Below, piece by piece: positions 19,990-28,143 of a stretch of DNA of 64,000 bases. Made by a program: the position numbers and the translations under genes. The DNA lies in NCBI GenBank assembly GCA_023420085.1, contig JAEZWQ010000027.1, positions 6,899 to 70,898 of the forward strand, given 5' to 3'. The first letter of the stretch is position 1. Every line of letters begins with the position of its first letter. The notes beneath the pieces are model-generated. The model made no database searches. It was not told the origin of the DNA and saw only the letters and a list, made by a program, of their open reading frames with translations. The DNA comes from Bacillota bacterium. GTDB taxonomy: Bacteria > Bacillota > Clostridia > Lachnospirales > Lachnospiraceae.

Positions 19990-20836
19990 TCCGATAGCAG
20001 GCAAAGAAATTGCTAAGAAAAAACTATATAAAATTATTAGTAGTTTTCAAAAAAAGAATTGTAAGACGTTAATATATATAATTAAAAATAAGGACTCGGA
20101 TAAAGATATTGAAAAACTGATTAATGACATAGATTGTGTAATCTGTTGTGGAGGAGATGGAACAATATCACATATAACAAGGATTGTAAGTGAAGCAAAT
20201 AGAGAAATACCAATTGCTTATATACCATGTGGAACAACAAATGATTTTTCAAGAAATTTAGGATTAACTAAGAATTTTAATAAAAATATTTACAAAGTTC
20301 TTCATGGGAAAGTACATAAGCATGATTTATCATTTATAGATGATAAGAGTTTTGTATATGTTGCTGCGTTTGGAGCGTTTGTTGAAGCATCTTTTAATAC
20401 ACCTCAATCTTCAAAGAATATTTTAGGAAGACTTTCATATATTATATCAGGAGCAAAAGAATTGTTGAATATAAAAGAGTTTAATACAAGGATAACTATT
20501 GATGATAAAATAGTTGAAGGTAAGTTTGCACTAGGTATAGTTACTAATTCAAAATATGTTGGAGGCTTTCACGTTCCTAAAAAGTATATAAATCAAAATA
20601 ATGGTAAAATGACCATCTATCTTTATAAAAAACCAAAACCAATAAATATGTTTAATAAATTAGCATATTTATTTAGCGATACGTATAATGATAAAGATGT
20701 TATAATCTATGAAGGTAGAGATATAAAGATAGAATTTGATGAAGATATTATAATGACTGTTGATGGAGAAGAATATAATCCAGGAAGAAAGGTAAAAATT
20801 TCTGTTAAAAAAGACGGAATAAGATATATTTATTAA
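19964..20836 (+). CDS. Diacylglycerol/lipid kinase, YegS/DagK family
   Basis: ATP-dependent lipid kinase of about 290 residues: N-terminal ILIIINPIAGKE, nucleotide-binding CGGDGTISH, PCGTTNDFSRNLG and the C-terminal MTVDGEEY segment are all family hallmarks. It likely phosphorylates diacylglycerol in phospholipid or lipoteichoic acid recycling. I take the ATG at 19964, which puts the first beta strand at the N-terminus as in the family; an in-frame ATG at 19943 is possible. It overlaps the previous gene by 26 bases. Confidence 0.9.
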   Translation: MKSILIIINPIAGKEIAKKKLYKIISSFQKKNCKTLIYIIKNKDSDKDIEKLINDIDCVICCGGDGTISHITRIVSEANREIPIAYIPCGTTNDFSRNLGLTKNFNKNIYKVLHGKVHKHDLSFIDDKSFVYVAAFGAFVEASFNTPQSSKNILGRLSYIISGAKELLNIKEFNTRITIDDKIVEGKFALGIVTNSKYVGGFHVPKKYINQNNGKMTIYLYKKPKPINMFNKLAYLFSDTYNDKDVIIYEGRDIKIEFDEDIIMTVDGEEYNPGRKVKISVKKDGIRYIY

Positions 20837-20838
20837 TT

Positions 20839-21642
20839 ATGAGTAAATTTGAAAGAAAATTTGGTAAATATGCAATAAATAATTTAATGTATTATTTAAT
20901 TTTACTTTATGTAGTAGGATGCATAATTATGTTGACTAGACCAGAAATTTATATAAGATATTTAAGTCTTGATTTTAATCAGGTATTTTCTGGGCAAGTA
21001 TGGCGCCTTATTACTTTTTTAATGTATCCAATAAGCAATAGTATATTATTTATGATAATAATGCTATTCGTTTATTATTCTATTGGTAGAGTAGTTGAAA
21101 ATGCTATAGGTAGTTTTAGATTTAATATTTTTATATTTGGTGGTATAATTTCATTATGGATTGTAGGGTTAGTTTATTATTTGATTAATAAACCGTTTTC
21201 AGTAATGTTAGGTGGATCATATCTTAATCTATCATTGATGATAATATTAATACTTATAAATCCTGAACAAGAATTTTTATTTTATTTTGTTATACCATTA
21301 AAGGCAAAATGGTTTGCTATTATTATAGGGTTGAATTTTATTGTATCTATAATAAATCCAGGCCCTAGCAGGTATGAAGCAATTGCAGCTTTGATTAATT
21401 TATTAATTATGTATTTTGTAATGAAAAAACAAAATAGAGTATATGTAAAAAAAGATGCTGAGATATTTACGAAAAGACAGAAAAAGTTTGAAAAGGAACT
21501 GAGTAATTTACCAAAGCATAAGTGTTGTATATGCGGTATAACAGAAAAAGATGATCCTAACATGGAATTTAGATACTGTTCTAAATGTAGTGGATTAAAA
21601 GAATATTGTATTAATCATATTAATGATCATGAACATAATTAG
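20839..21642 (+). CDS. Rhomboid-like membrane protein with C-terminal zinc-ribbon-like tail
   Basis: A 267-residue protein with about six hydrophobic segments. The N-terminal part has the rhomboid-like arrangement ending a first loop in FSGQVWRLITFLMYPI, similar to the WR motif of rhomboids. The expected GxSG catalytic serine motif is replaced by MLGGSYLNL and no clear catalytic His pair is visible, so it may be inactive. After the last helix a basic stretch leads to CCICG...CSKCSG...C..H, a possible metal-binding tail. It lies between the lipid kinase and pyruvate kinase genes. Function unknown. Confidence 0.75.
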   Translation: MSKFERKFGKYAINNLMYYLILLYVVGCIIMLTRPEIYIRYLSLDFNQVFSGQVWRLITFLMYPISNSILFMIIMLFVYYSIGRVVENAIGSFRFNIFIFGGIISLWIVGLVYYLINKPFSVMLGGSYLNLSLMIILILINPEQEFLFYFVIPLKAKWFAIIIGLNFIVSIINPGPSRYEAIAALINLLIMYFVMKKQNRVYVKKDAEIFTKRQKKFEKELSNLPKHKCCICGITEKDDPNMEFRYCSKCSGLKEYCINHINDHEHN

Positions 21643-21656
21643 TGCAAAGGAGTAAC

Positions 21657-23096
21657 ATGAAAAGAACAAAAATTATTTGTACATTAGGACCGGCAAGCAA
21701 TAATAAGGAGGTATTAAGAGAGCTTATTCTAAATGGAATGAATATTGCCAGATTTAATTTTTCACATGGAACACATGAGTCACATGCTGAGTTGTTAAAA
21801 CTTGTTAGAGAAGTTAGTGAAGAATTGGATATGCCTGTTGCAACCTTACTTGATACAAAAGGTCCAGAAATTAGAACAGGTTTATTTGATGGAGAAGTTA
21901 AGTATGTAGAATTAGCTGCAGGCGATAAACTTATATTGACAATTGAAGAGATAATGGGAGGAAAAGAAAAGGTTTCTATTTCATATCCGGGTTTTATAAA
22001 TGATGTTAAAATTGGTGATAGAGTTTTAGTAGATGATGGACTTATAGAACTAATTGTAGAAAATAAAGATGAAAAAAATATTTATACAAGGGTTGTCAAT
22101 GGAGGTTTACTAGGAGAAAGAAAGGGGATAAATGCGCCAGGTGTACATTTAGATTTCCCTATTATCACCGAGAAGGATAGAGAGGATATAATTTTTGGTA
22201 TAGAACAAGATTTTGATTTTATTGCAGCGTCTTTTGTTAGATCTCAAGAATCAATTTTAGCAATAAAAGATGTATTAAAAGAATATGGATCAAATATACC
22301 AGTTATTTCAAAAATTGAATGTTTAGAAGCTATTGAAAATCTTGAAGGTATTTTACACTATTCTGACGGAATTATGATAGCTAGAGGGGATCTTGGGGTT
22401 GAGATACCAGCTGCACAAGTACCTTTTATGCAGAAGAAACTTATTAGAGAGTGTAATAAGAGATATAAACCTGTTATAGTTGCTACACAAATGCTTGATT
22501 CAATGATAAGAAATCCAAGACCAACAAGAGCAGAAGTTAATGATGTTGCTAATGCAATATATGAAGGTACTGATTGTGTAATGTTATCTGGAGAATCTGC
22601 AAGTGGTAAATATCCAATAGAAGCATTACAGACTATGGTTAATATTTGTAAAATAACAGAAAGTCATATAGATTTTACTAAGTATACAGAAAAGCAAAAA
22701 ATGCATAGAAAGTTTAACTATTCTAGTTCTGTTAGTGCATCTACAGTTTCTACAGCTGAAAATATTGGAGCTAAATTAGTTATAACACCGACTATGAGTG
22801 GACAGACTGCAAGATTTGTTTCAAGATTTAGACCTGCGTGTATACATATTGGATGTTCCCCAAATAAGCAAACTGTAAGAAAGATGCAAATTTACTGGGG
22901 AGTTATACCTTTCTGGCAAGAATATAGCGATAATTCTAATCATATAGTTCAAGGTGCTATTGATATTTGTAGAAATAAAGGGTTTGTCCAAAAAGGTGAT
23001 TTATTTGTAGTTACATCTGGAATGAAATCAATATATGATGGAACACAAAAAGATGCAAGCTTCACAAATACAATAAGAGTATTTGTAGCAGATTAA
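21657..23096 (+). CDS. pyk: Pyruvate kinase
   Basis: Glycolytic enzyme making pyruvate and ATP from phosphoenolpyruvate. From ATG 21657 (AAAGGAG upstream) it has 479 residues, the length of forms without the extra C-terminal PEP-utiliser domain. Motifs: MKRTKIICTLGPAS, ARFNFSHG, DTKGPEIRTG, the catalytic-Lys region ISKIECLEAIENL, ARGDLGVEIP and MLSGESASGKYP. The in-frame upstream GTG at 21642 overlaps the previous stop codon and lacks a ribosome site. Confidence 0.97.
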   Translation: MKRTKIICTLGPASNNKEVLRELILNGMNIARFNFSHGTHESHAELLKLVREVSEELDMPVATLLDTKGPEIRTGLFDGEVKYVELAAGDKLILTIEEIMGGKEKVSISYPGFINDVKIGDRVLVDDGLIELIVENKDEKNIYTRVVNGGLLGERKGINAPGVHLDFPIITEKDREDIIFGIEQDFDFIAASFVRSQESILAIKDVLKEYGSNIPVISKIECLEAIENLEGILHYSDGIMIARGDLGVEIPAAQVPFMQKKLIRECNKRYKPVIVATQMLDSMIRNPRPTRAEVNDVANAIYEGTDCVMLSGESASGKYPIEALQTMVNICKITESHIDFTKYTEKQKMHRKFNYSSSVSASTVSTAENIGAKLVITPTMSGQTARFVSRFRPACIHIGCSPNKQTVRKMQIYWGVIPFWQEYSDNSNHIVQGAIDICRNKGFVQKGDLFVVTSGMKSIYDGTQKDASFTNTIRVFVAD

Positions 23097-23108
23097 TTAG
23101 GAGGCTTT

Positions 23109-24044
23109 TTGATAATATTAATATTAAAAATACTTGGTATAGTTTTTTTGATATTATTAGCGTTATTGCTTCTTATTCTAAGTATAATATTATTTGTACC
23201 ATTTACTTATGAGATAAAGGGGAAATATAGTGATACTACTAAAATAATTGGTGGTGCAAAAGTTTCGTGGTTATTTAAGGGCTTAAAATTAAAAATTCTA
23301 TATAAGGAGAATCTAAAAATTAGATTATCTTTGTTTGGAAAAACTTTATTCAGTAAAAAAGCTAGATCTAGTTTTAAGAGCAGTTTTGATATTTCTGAGA
23401 TAGACTCTGAAGAAGTAGAAGATAATAACTATAATACTGAAATATTAAATAGTGATAAGTTTCATGAAAATATTGGTGTTACAGATACTGTTTTTAGAGA
23501 AAATATAAATTTTGATGATGTAAAGACAGATAATTTTAAACATGAAAATATAAGTAAAGAAGATAAGTCACTAGAGGATAAGATTATTGATTTATTATTT
23601 AAGGTAAGAGATTGGTTAAGACCAAGATATATTAAAATAAAGGACGCTATTGATAATTTTCTATATCAGGTAGATAATAAATTAGAATATATTGAAACTA
23701 AGATTGATAAATATATTGTAGAAGGGAATATAAAACTAGGTAAAAAGGTTTTTATAAGAATTGGTAAATTGCTATTACATGTATTACCAAGAAAAACGCA
23801 TATATATGGAGAACTGGGATTTGAGGATCCATGTACAACTGGGCAAATTTTTGCATTAAGTAGTTTTATAAATCCTAAATTTTGTGATATAGATATTATA
23901 CCTGAATTTGATAAAGAAATAAAAAATATAAAGATTGACTCTAAAGGAAGAATTTTTATCGGATATATATTATTACAAGCCCTGATAATTATAGTAGATA
24001 AAAATTTTTGGAAATTATTAGGTACTATTAGAAAAGATAGGTAG
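23109..24044 (+). CDS. DUF2953 membrane protein (YtfI-like)
   Basis: A 311-residue protein with an N-terminal hydrophobic segment (about residues 1-32) followed by the FVPFTYEIKGKYS start of DUF2953. A charged variable middle and a C-terminal conserved part (HIYGELGFEDPCTTGQIFAL, IFIGYILLQA) complete it. The start is a TTG at 23109, five bases after AGGAGG. In spore-forming Bacillota such a gene (ytfI) lies beside ytfJ, as here. Molecular role unknown. Confidence 0.85.
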   Translation: MIILILKILGIVFLILLALLLLILSIILFVPFTYEIKGKYSDTTKIIGGAKVSWLFKGLKLKILYKENLKIRLSLFGKTLFSKKARSSFKSSFDISEIDSEEVEDNNYNTEILNSDKFHENIGVTDTVFRENINFDDVKTDNFKHENISKEDKSLEDKIIDLLFKVRDWLRPRYIKIKDAIDNFLYQVDNKLEYIETKIDKYIVEGNIKLGKKVFIRIGKLLLHVLPRKTHIYGELGFEDPCTTGQIFALSSFINPKFCDIDIIPEFDKEIKNIKIDSKGRIFIGYILLQALIIIVDKNFWKLLGTIRKDR

Positions 24045-24052
24045 GTGGGTTG

Positions 24053-24457
24053 ATGGATAATAAAAAAGTTAATGCCGTATTAAATGAATTATTTCAAGGG
24101 ATGGATTCTCTTATAGATACTAAAACAGTTGTTGGAGATGCTAAGTGCTTTGGAGATACAGTTATTGTACCTTTAGTTGAAGTAAGTTTTGCAATGGGGG
24201 CAGGGGCCTTTGATTCAAGCATCAGAAAAAAGAATAATGAACGAGGAGGATTGGGTGCTAAGATTAAACCTTCTGCGGTTCTTGTAATAAAAGAGGGTAG
24301 TACTAGAGTTATAAATGTAGGATCAAATAGTGCTATTGAAAAAGTTATTGATTTAGCTCCTGATTTGATGGATAAATTGACTAAAGGACATAAGGCAAGT
24401 AAAGCAGAAAAAGATGCAATTATACACAAAGCTTTTGGTGATAATATAAAATTATAA
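24053..24457 (+). CDS. ytfJ: GerW/YtfJ family sporulation protein
   Basis: A 134-residue protein of the YtfJ (GerW) family, with the signatures VVGDAKCFGDTVIVPLVEVSF and AVLVIKEGSTRVINVG. In Bacillus subtilis YtfJ is spore-associated and needed for normal germination. Preceded by AGGTAGGTGG and followed by a strong terminator. Presence beside the DUF2953 gene suggests at least a sporulation ancestry, though homologues also persist in some non-sporing Clostridia. Confidence 0.9.
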   Translation: MDNKKVNAVLNELFQGMDSLIDTKTVVGDAKCFGDTVIVPLVEVSFAMGAGAFDSSIRKKNNERGGLGAKIKPSAVLVIKEGSTRVINVGSNSAIEKVIDLAPDLMDKLTKGHKASKAEKDAIIHKAFGDNIKL

Positions 24458-24472
24458 TATAATTTAAAATGA

Positions 24473-24520
24473 AATGATGTTGGTAATTGTAATATATAAT
24501 ATACCGACATCATTTTTTTG
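24473..24520 (+). terminator. Rho-independent terminator after ytfJ
   Basis: AATGATGTTGGTA (24473-24485) pairs with TACCGACATCATT (24502-24514, one T-G pair), followed by a run of T. Confidence 0.88.
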
Positions 24521-24578
24521 ATTATAAATTAATTATATATTAGGATTTAATTGCAAATAAATATTTATAGTATTAAGC

Positions 24579-24617
24579 GACCCCAAGCGTTGAATTGTTA
24601 CATCCAACTTTGGGGTC
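24579..24617. repeat. GACCCCAA...TTGGGGTC hairpin
   Basis: GACCCCAAgcGTTG (24579-24592) faces CAACtTTGGGGTC (24605-24617). There is no T-run on either side, so it is a poor terminator. The stem sequence recurs at 28561-28612, and GACCCCAAA..GTTG-type inverted ends are reminiscent of IS-element termini. It may be a small mobile hairpin. Confidence 0.5.
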
Positions 24618-24667
24618 AACTTGTATTATTTATTCATAATATACCTATGATGATTACAATATAAACA

Positions 24668-25912
24668 TTAATATAGTATTAATGGATCGAATGCTGTGCT
24701 ACCAAACATAGCGTTAGGATCAGTTTCGACTTGGAAGTGAAGATGAGGACCAGTAGCTGAACCAGTCATTCCAACATAACCAATTACCTGCCCTTGACTA
24801 ACAGTTTGATTTACACCTACAGCAGTTGAAGACATATGTGCATATCTAGAAATTCTTCCATCATCTTGGATTATACAAACCATATTACCAGATACTGCAT
24901 CATAATTTGACCACACAACAACGCCAGATCTTGCTGCATAAATTGGTGTACCAGTTGGAGCACCAATATCTACACCTAGGTGACCACCATTTACATAATC
25001 AGCTGCAACAAGTCTTCTTCCTGATGAGAATGGAGAAGTGATTGTGGTATAGTTACTTGGTAGAGGCCAAAGATAACCAGAACTTGCAACAGTACCATTA
25101 GATGGAATAGTAACAGATGTGTTACCAATTCCCCCATTAGCTGCTTGTTTACGTTTTAGTTCAGCAAGCTTTTCTTGTGCTGCCTTAATGTTTGCTTGGA
25201 TTTGCTCATTGCGTCCTTGAATGCTTTTTTGAAGTTCTTCAATTTCTGCTGTTAGATTTGAGACAACATCTTTATTTTCTTCGATTAATTTCTTTTGCTC
25301 TTCCATTAAAGTTTCAGCTTCTTTTTTATCTGCAACTAAAGAATCTTTAATAGAAGCCTGTTCATCAACAAGCTTTTTTTGAGCTGTTTCTTTTTCCTTA
25401 ATTTCTTCCTTTAGTTTTTTATATTCTTGAAGTTTTTTTCTATCATATGAAGTTATTTTACTTTTATACTCAGCACCATTTAAGAAATCAGAAAAAGAAT
25501 TTTCTTTTAAGAATAAAACAACTATATTCTGATTTGAATTCTCATACATGTACTGAATTCGAAGCTTCATATCATTTTTTGTCTTATTTTCTTTTTTTGT
25601 AAGTTCGTTGATTTCTTCTTTTATTTTTACCAAATCTTTATTTAGTTTATGTAATTTTGTTTCACTTTCAGCAATTCGTTGAGATATTTCAGTAATCTTA
25701 TTTGAAACTTCTTCGATTTGCTTTTCAGCATCAGAAATTTCATGCTTTTTATCTTCAACTTCTTTATTTAATTCTTTAATTTTATTACTATCTTCTTTAT
25801 TTTTCTTCTGTAATTCTAAATTTGGATCAACAGCAGAAATATTAGAATATAAATTAGTAACTAAAAAACTTGAACATAAAACGAAAGCTAATGCTAATAT
25901 CTTTTTTTTCAT
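24668..25912 (-). CDS. Secreted coiled-coil M23 peptidoglycan endopeptidase
   Basis: A 414-residue exported cell-wall hydrolase. The N-terminus MKKKILALAFVLCSSFLVTNLYSNISA is a signal peptide. Residues about 35-255 form a long Glu/Lys-rich coiled coil like EnvC/PcsB regulators. The C-terminal LytM/M23 domain has GGHLGVDIG and GPHLHFQV zinc motifs, so it should be catalytically competent. The ATG at 25912 follows GGAGAAAT. The open frame continues upstream to 25987 but that part lies in tmRNA. Division-site peptidoglycan cleavage is the likely role. Confidence 0.92.
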   Translation of the reverse strand: MKKKILALAFVLCSSFLVTNLYSNISAVDPNLELQKKNKEDSNKIKELNKEVEDKKHEISDAEKQIEEVSNKITEISQRIAESETKLHKLNKDLVKIKEEINELTKKENKTKNDMKLRIQYMYENSNQNIVVLFLKENSFSDFLNGAEYKSKITSYDRKKLQEYKKLKEEIKEKETAQKKLVDEQASIKDSLVADKKEAETLMEEQKKLIEENKDVVSNLTAEIEELQKSIQGRNEQIQANIKAAQEKLAELKRKQAANGGIGNTSVTIPSNGTVASSGYLWPLPSNYTTITSPFSSGRRLVAADYVNGGHLGVDIGAPTGTPIYAARSGVVVWSNYDAVSGNMVCIIQDDGRISRYAHMSSTAVGVNQTVSQGQVIGYVGMTGSATGPHLHFQVETDPNAMFGSTAFDPLILY

Positions 25913-25929
25913 ATTTCTCCTTGGGTGTA

Positions 25930-26258
25930 TGGAGCTGAGGGGAATCGAACCCCTGTCCAAAAATTCTTTCACTATAGCTTCTCCCATTACAGTTAATTAA
26001 AAAATTTCCACATCCAGTATTAATTAACAAATATCTGGAATAGTAGCTTCATAAAAATACCAAATTACTCAAAGCTTTGTAATTTGGGTTCTCGTAAACA
26101 TAAAACTATGATTAAATAACGAGAATATTAATCATAGTTGCTGCAAAACTAAGCAGCGTAAGCTAAATTATCTTCAGCGTTTATTTTAAAAAGCTTAAAG
26201 TAGCGACACTAATGGCTACTATAGTTTCCAAATCCCTGTCGAAACCTATACAACCCCC
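25930..26258 (-). ncRNA. ssrA: Transfer-messenger RNA
   Basis: Minus strand: 5' GGGGTTG acceptor half followed by the TTTCGACAGGG element, a tag frame ending NAEDNLAYAA and TAG (26149-26181), pseudoknot region, and a 3' half with GACAGGGGTTCGATTCCCCT and CAGCTCC pairing with the 5' end. CCA is not encoded. It rescues stalled ribosomes with SmpB. The C-terminal AYAA of the tag is a near-canonical protease tail. Confidence 0.96.
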
Positions 26259-26278
26259 TAAATTGTTACATTTTCTTA

Positions 26279-26307
26279 ATAATATCATTAAAAAATGTTA
26301 AAATCAA
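26279..26307 (-). promoter_or_regulatory. Sigma-A promoter of tmRNA
   Basis: Minus strand: TTGATT (26302-26307), 17-base spacer, TATTAT (26279-26284), about 20 bases ahead of the mature 5' end. Confidence 0.75.
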
Positions 26308-26340
26308 TATAAATTTAAAATTTTTACAATAAAAACACAA

Positions 26341-26373
26341 AAATAAAAGCCTTTTGTTTATATATCAAAAGGC
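26341..26373 (-). terminator. Rho-independent terminator of tRNA-Trp
   Basis: Minus strand: GCCTTTTG(A) stem closing with CAAAAGGC (26349-26373), followed by TTTTATTTTTG. It lies just downstream of tRNA-Trp, so tRNA-Trp is separate from the tmRNA unit. Confidence 0.8.
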
Positions 26374-26377
26374 TAAC

Positions 26378-26449
26378 AGGGGCAGTAGGACTTGAACCCA
26401 CGACCTGCGGTTTTGGAGACCGTTATTCTACCAACTGAACTATACCCCT
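26378..26449 (-). tRNA. tRNA-Trp (anticodon CCA)
   Basis: Minus strand cloverleaf: acceptor AGGGGTA/TGCCCCT with one T-G pair, D arm AGTTCAGTTGGTAGAAT, anticodon stem ACGGT/ACCGC with loop CTCCAAA (CCA at 34-36), T arm CGTGGGTTCAAGTCCTAC. CCA 3' end is not encoded. Confidence 0.96.
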
Positions 26450-26460
26450 AAGACTTCACT

Positions 26461-26489
26461 ATTTTAGCATTATTAATTATTTTTGTCAA
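26461..26489 (-). promoter_or_regulatory. Promoter of tRNA-Trp
   Basis: Minus strand: TTGACA (26484-26489), 17-base spacer ending TGC (extended -10), TAAAAT (26461-26466). The last base of the -35 region touches the 32-bp direct repeat. Confidence 0.8.
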
Positions 26490-26520
26490 TGTTTCAATTA
26501 AATATACATATTATATTTCT
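26489..26520 (+). repeat. 32-bp direct repeat, left copy
   Basis: A perfect 32-bp sequence starting ATGTTTCAATTAAATATA and ending TATATTTCT. It is identical to 28722-28753 in the same orientation, about 2.2 kb away, and starts at the tRNA-Trp promoter. The sequences outside the repeat differ on both sides. The bracketed segment holds mobile-element debris and the toxin-like gene pair. Confidence 0.85.
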
Positions 26521-26646
26521 GTTTTAAAAATGATAATGTCTTAATATAATCAAAATGATTATGTCCCATTTGGTATAATTATCTTCTTAATAATTCATCC
26601 ATTTCTTTAATTTACTAGACAAATTATATAAACAGATTACGCCTTT

Positions 26647-26705
26647 TGCAACAAATAGGGGATTCTTAGCTGCAACAAATTGGTAATCTTATAATAACTT
26701 TTATA
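26647..26705 (-). mobile_element. Solo IS21-family terminal relic
   Basis: Two tandem copies of a 24-base unit, TGCAACAAATaGGgGATTCTTA (26647) and TGCAACAAATTGGTAATCTTA (26671), run into an outer end whose reverse complement begins TATAAAAGTTAT. The IS21 element at 61874 ends TATAAAAGTC... and contains CAATTTGTTGCAA; a relic at 48107 also begins TATAAAAGTTAT. No transposase gene is present, so this is a leftover end. Confidence 0.7.
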
Positions 26706-26763
26706 ACTGATTGATTTAATTGATTTTTACAAGAGAAATGGTAAAATATACTTAATAATAATA

Positions 26764-26979
26764 ATGTCAAGGCTAAAGCTGCAAATCAGGAGATTTGGAG
26801 AATGGCAAGTTTTTGATGATAGGGAGTGGCAATCGCAAGAATTCTTTTAGATCCTTCGTGTAGATAAAAAAGTGATGCCTCTCATAGGTGGCCATACCTT
26901 TGCAGTCAGTATAAGTAATGCAGCCCACTACAAAAAATTTGTGGACATCAATTCCACGGAATATTTTGTAAAGGCATAG
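26764..26979 (+). pseudogene. Decayed short ORF of unknown family
   Basis: ATG at 26764 opens a frame that hits TAG at 26848-26850, then remains open to a second TAG at 26977-26979. The downstream part reads VDKKVMPLIGGHTFAVSISN... and looks like real protein sequence. I do not recognise the family. The interruption, poor start and location among IS debris suggest a broken gene fragment. It has no ribosome site. Confidence 0.4.
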
Positions 26980-27346
26980 GGACTTCCTTAAGAATTAGAA
27001 GGTTCTCTAAATATTATAGGGAGAGATAGCGTTATTGAACGTATAAGCAATAAACTAGATTGTTTATACACAAAAAAAGCTTATGGGCTTGTTGTCGCAC
27101 TTGTTTGTTCTTAAAGGTGAATTACATATATGATTATTCGGCAATCCGGCAAGCCGACAGCTCACTCACATTCCTGTGATTTGTAGTATATCGAGTTCCC
27201 TACAAGAATTATAAAGGGAAATATGCTCGGCAAAAACATTTTCATAGTGTTTTTGCCTGAGCGAAGCGAAAGTAATGGATATAATTATGAATTATAATAA
27301 CCCTAAGAGATATAAAAATAGAGCAAGATTCTTTCATTTTCTATAA
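26980..27346. other. Non-coding mobile-element debris
   Basis: No intact gene. Short open pieces occur in different frames (for example GNMLGKNIFIVFLPERSES near 27220-27285), a pattern I associate with sequence around integrative conjugative elements. A hairpin GGCAAAAACA...GTGTTTTTGCC is at about 27229-27257. Base composition is richer in G+C than its surroundings. Best read as a remnant of a former insertion. Confidence 0.45.
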
Positions 27347-27385
27347 ATGTTAATTTTTGGTAATTTAAAGGAGGTATTGAAGAAT

Positions 27386-28143
27386 ATGAGTAAAAAATAT
27401 AATAGAATTTTAAGCTTTTTCTTAGCAATTATGATGGTTTTGTCTGGAGTTTTTTGTAATTCTTATAATGTATATGCACAAGAAGTTGACAAAGCTATTA
27501 ATGTTGAAGATAACACAATAATAATTCTTGAAGATGGTAGAAAAGTAACAGAAGAACAATTTTTAAATATACTTGAAAATTATTTTGGAGATATTTATAA
27601 GATAGAAGATCCAAAATTTGAAGTAATATCGAAAAATATTAATAGAATTGAAAATAATATGTCTTTACGTTCTGCTGGAGCTATACCAATAGATGATGTG
27701 ATGAAGGTTATGGCAGGCTCATGGTATATACCAGGTATAGGGAAAATAGTTGTAGCTGGTGGAGCAATTGTAATAGGAGGAGTTACTATCTACAAGTTAG
27801 GCGGGTGGATAGCAGAGCTGGTAAATAATTGGCTTACCTCTAGGGCTTTATCTAAACAGGCAGAAAAAGCAGTAGACGGATTAGGAAGTGTGAACTCTAA
27901 TAGAGCGAATCATATTCTTAAAACAAAACATAATTGGAGTAGTTTGGTTCCAGGAGGTCCTAAAGATCCAAATAGGTGGAATAAAATAAAAGCGATTATA
28001 AAAAAGTGTTAGTTGATGGGAAAGAATCTAAATATGGAAGTGCTTATAAAAGGACATTAAATTATAAAGGAAAGGTAGTAGAAGTAACGTTTCAAAAGCT
28101 AAGAAATGGGCTTATTTCTATTTCAAATGCGTGGGTAAAATGA
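27386..28143 (+). CDS. Secreted putative polymorphic toxin, with internal frameshift
   Basis: From ATG 27386 (AAAGGAGG 11 bases upstream) the zero frame runs 208 codons to TAG 28010-28012. The protein has a signal peptide (hydrophobic to about residue 32, cleavage near VYA), a 70-residue charged linker, a glycine-rich hydrophobic segment (IVVAGGAIVIGGVTIYKLGG) and a C-terminal domain starting RANHILKTKHNWSSL. The zero frame ends at KKC, but the -1 frame continues as VLVDGKESKYGSAYKRTL to ...ISNAWVK and TGA 28141-28143, completing a toxin-like domain reminiscent of the SAR2788 or polymorphic toxin type 35 families. The switch point is an in-frame A AAA AAG. It is either programmed frameshifting or a decayed gene. 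Full product would be 252 residues. Confidence 0.6.
28000..28006 (+). other. Slippery heptamer A AAA AAG in zero frame
   Basis: Zero-frame codons read ATA AAA AAG TGT TAG, so A AAA AAG has the X XXY YYZ phase needed for -1 slippage, two codons before the stop. A -1 shift gives AAA AAA GTG TTA GTT and joins the conserved C-terminal coding sequence. I see no obvious strong downstream stem, so a simple indel remains possible. Confidence 0.5.

Noticed and set aside
24094..24513. Minus-strand open frame of 139 codons opposite ytfJ
   Set aside because: Runs through the ytfJ terminator and opposite conserved ytfJ motifs; treated as a shadow.
25913..25987. N-terminal extension of the M23 peptidase gene
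   Set aside because: The extension is the 3' half of tmRNA; the signal peptide starts at the ATG at 25912 with its own ribosome site.
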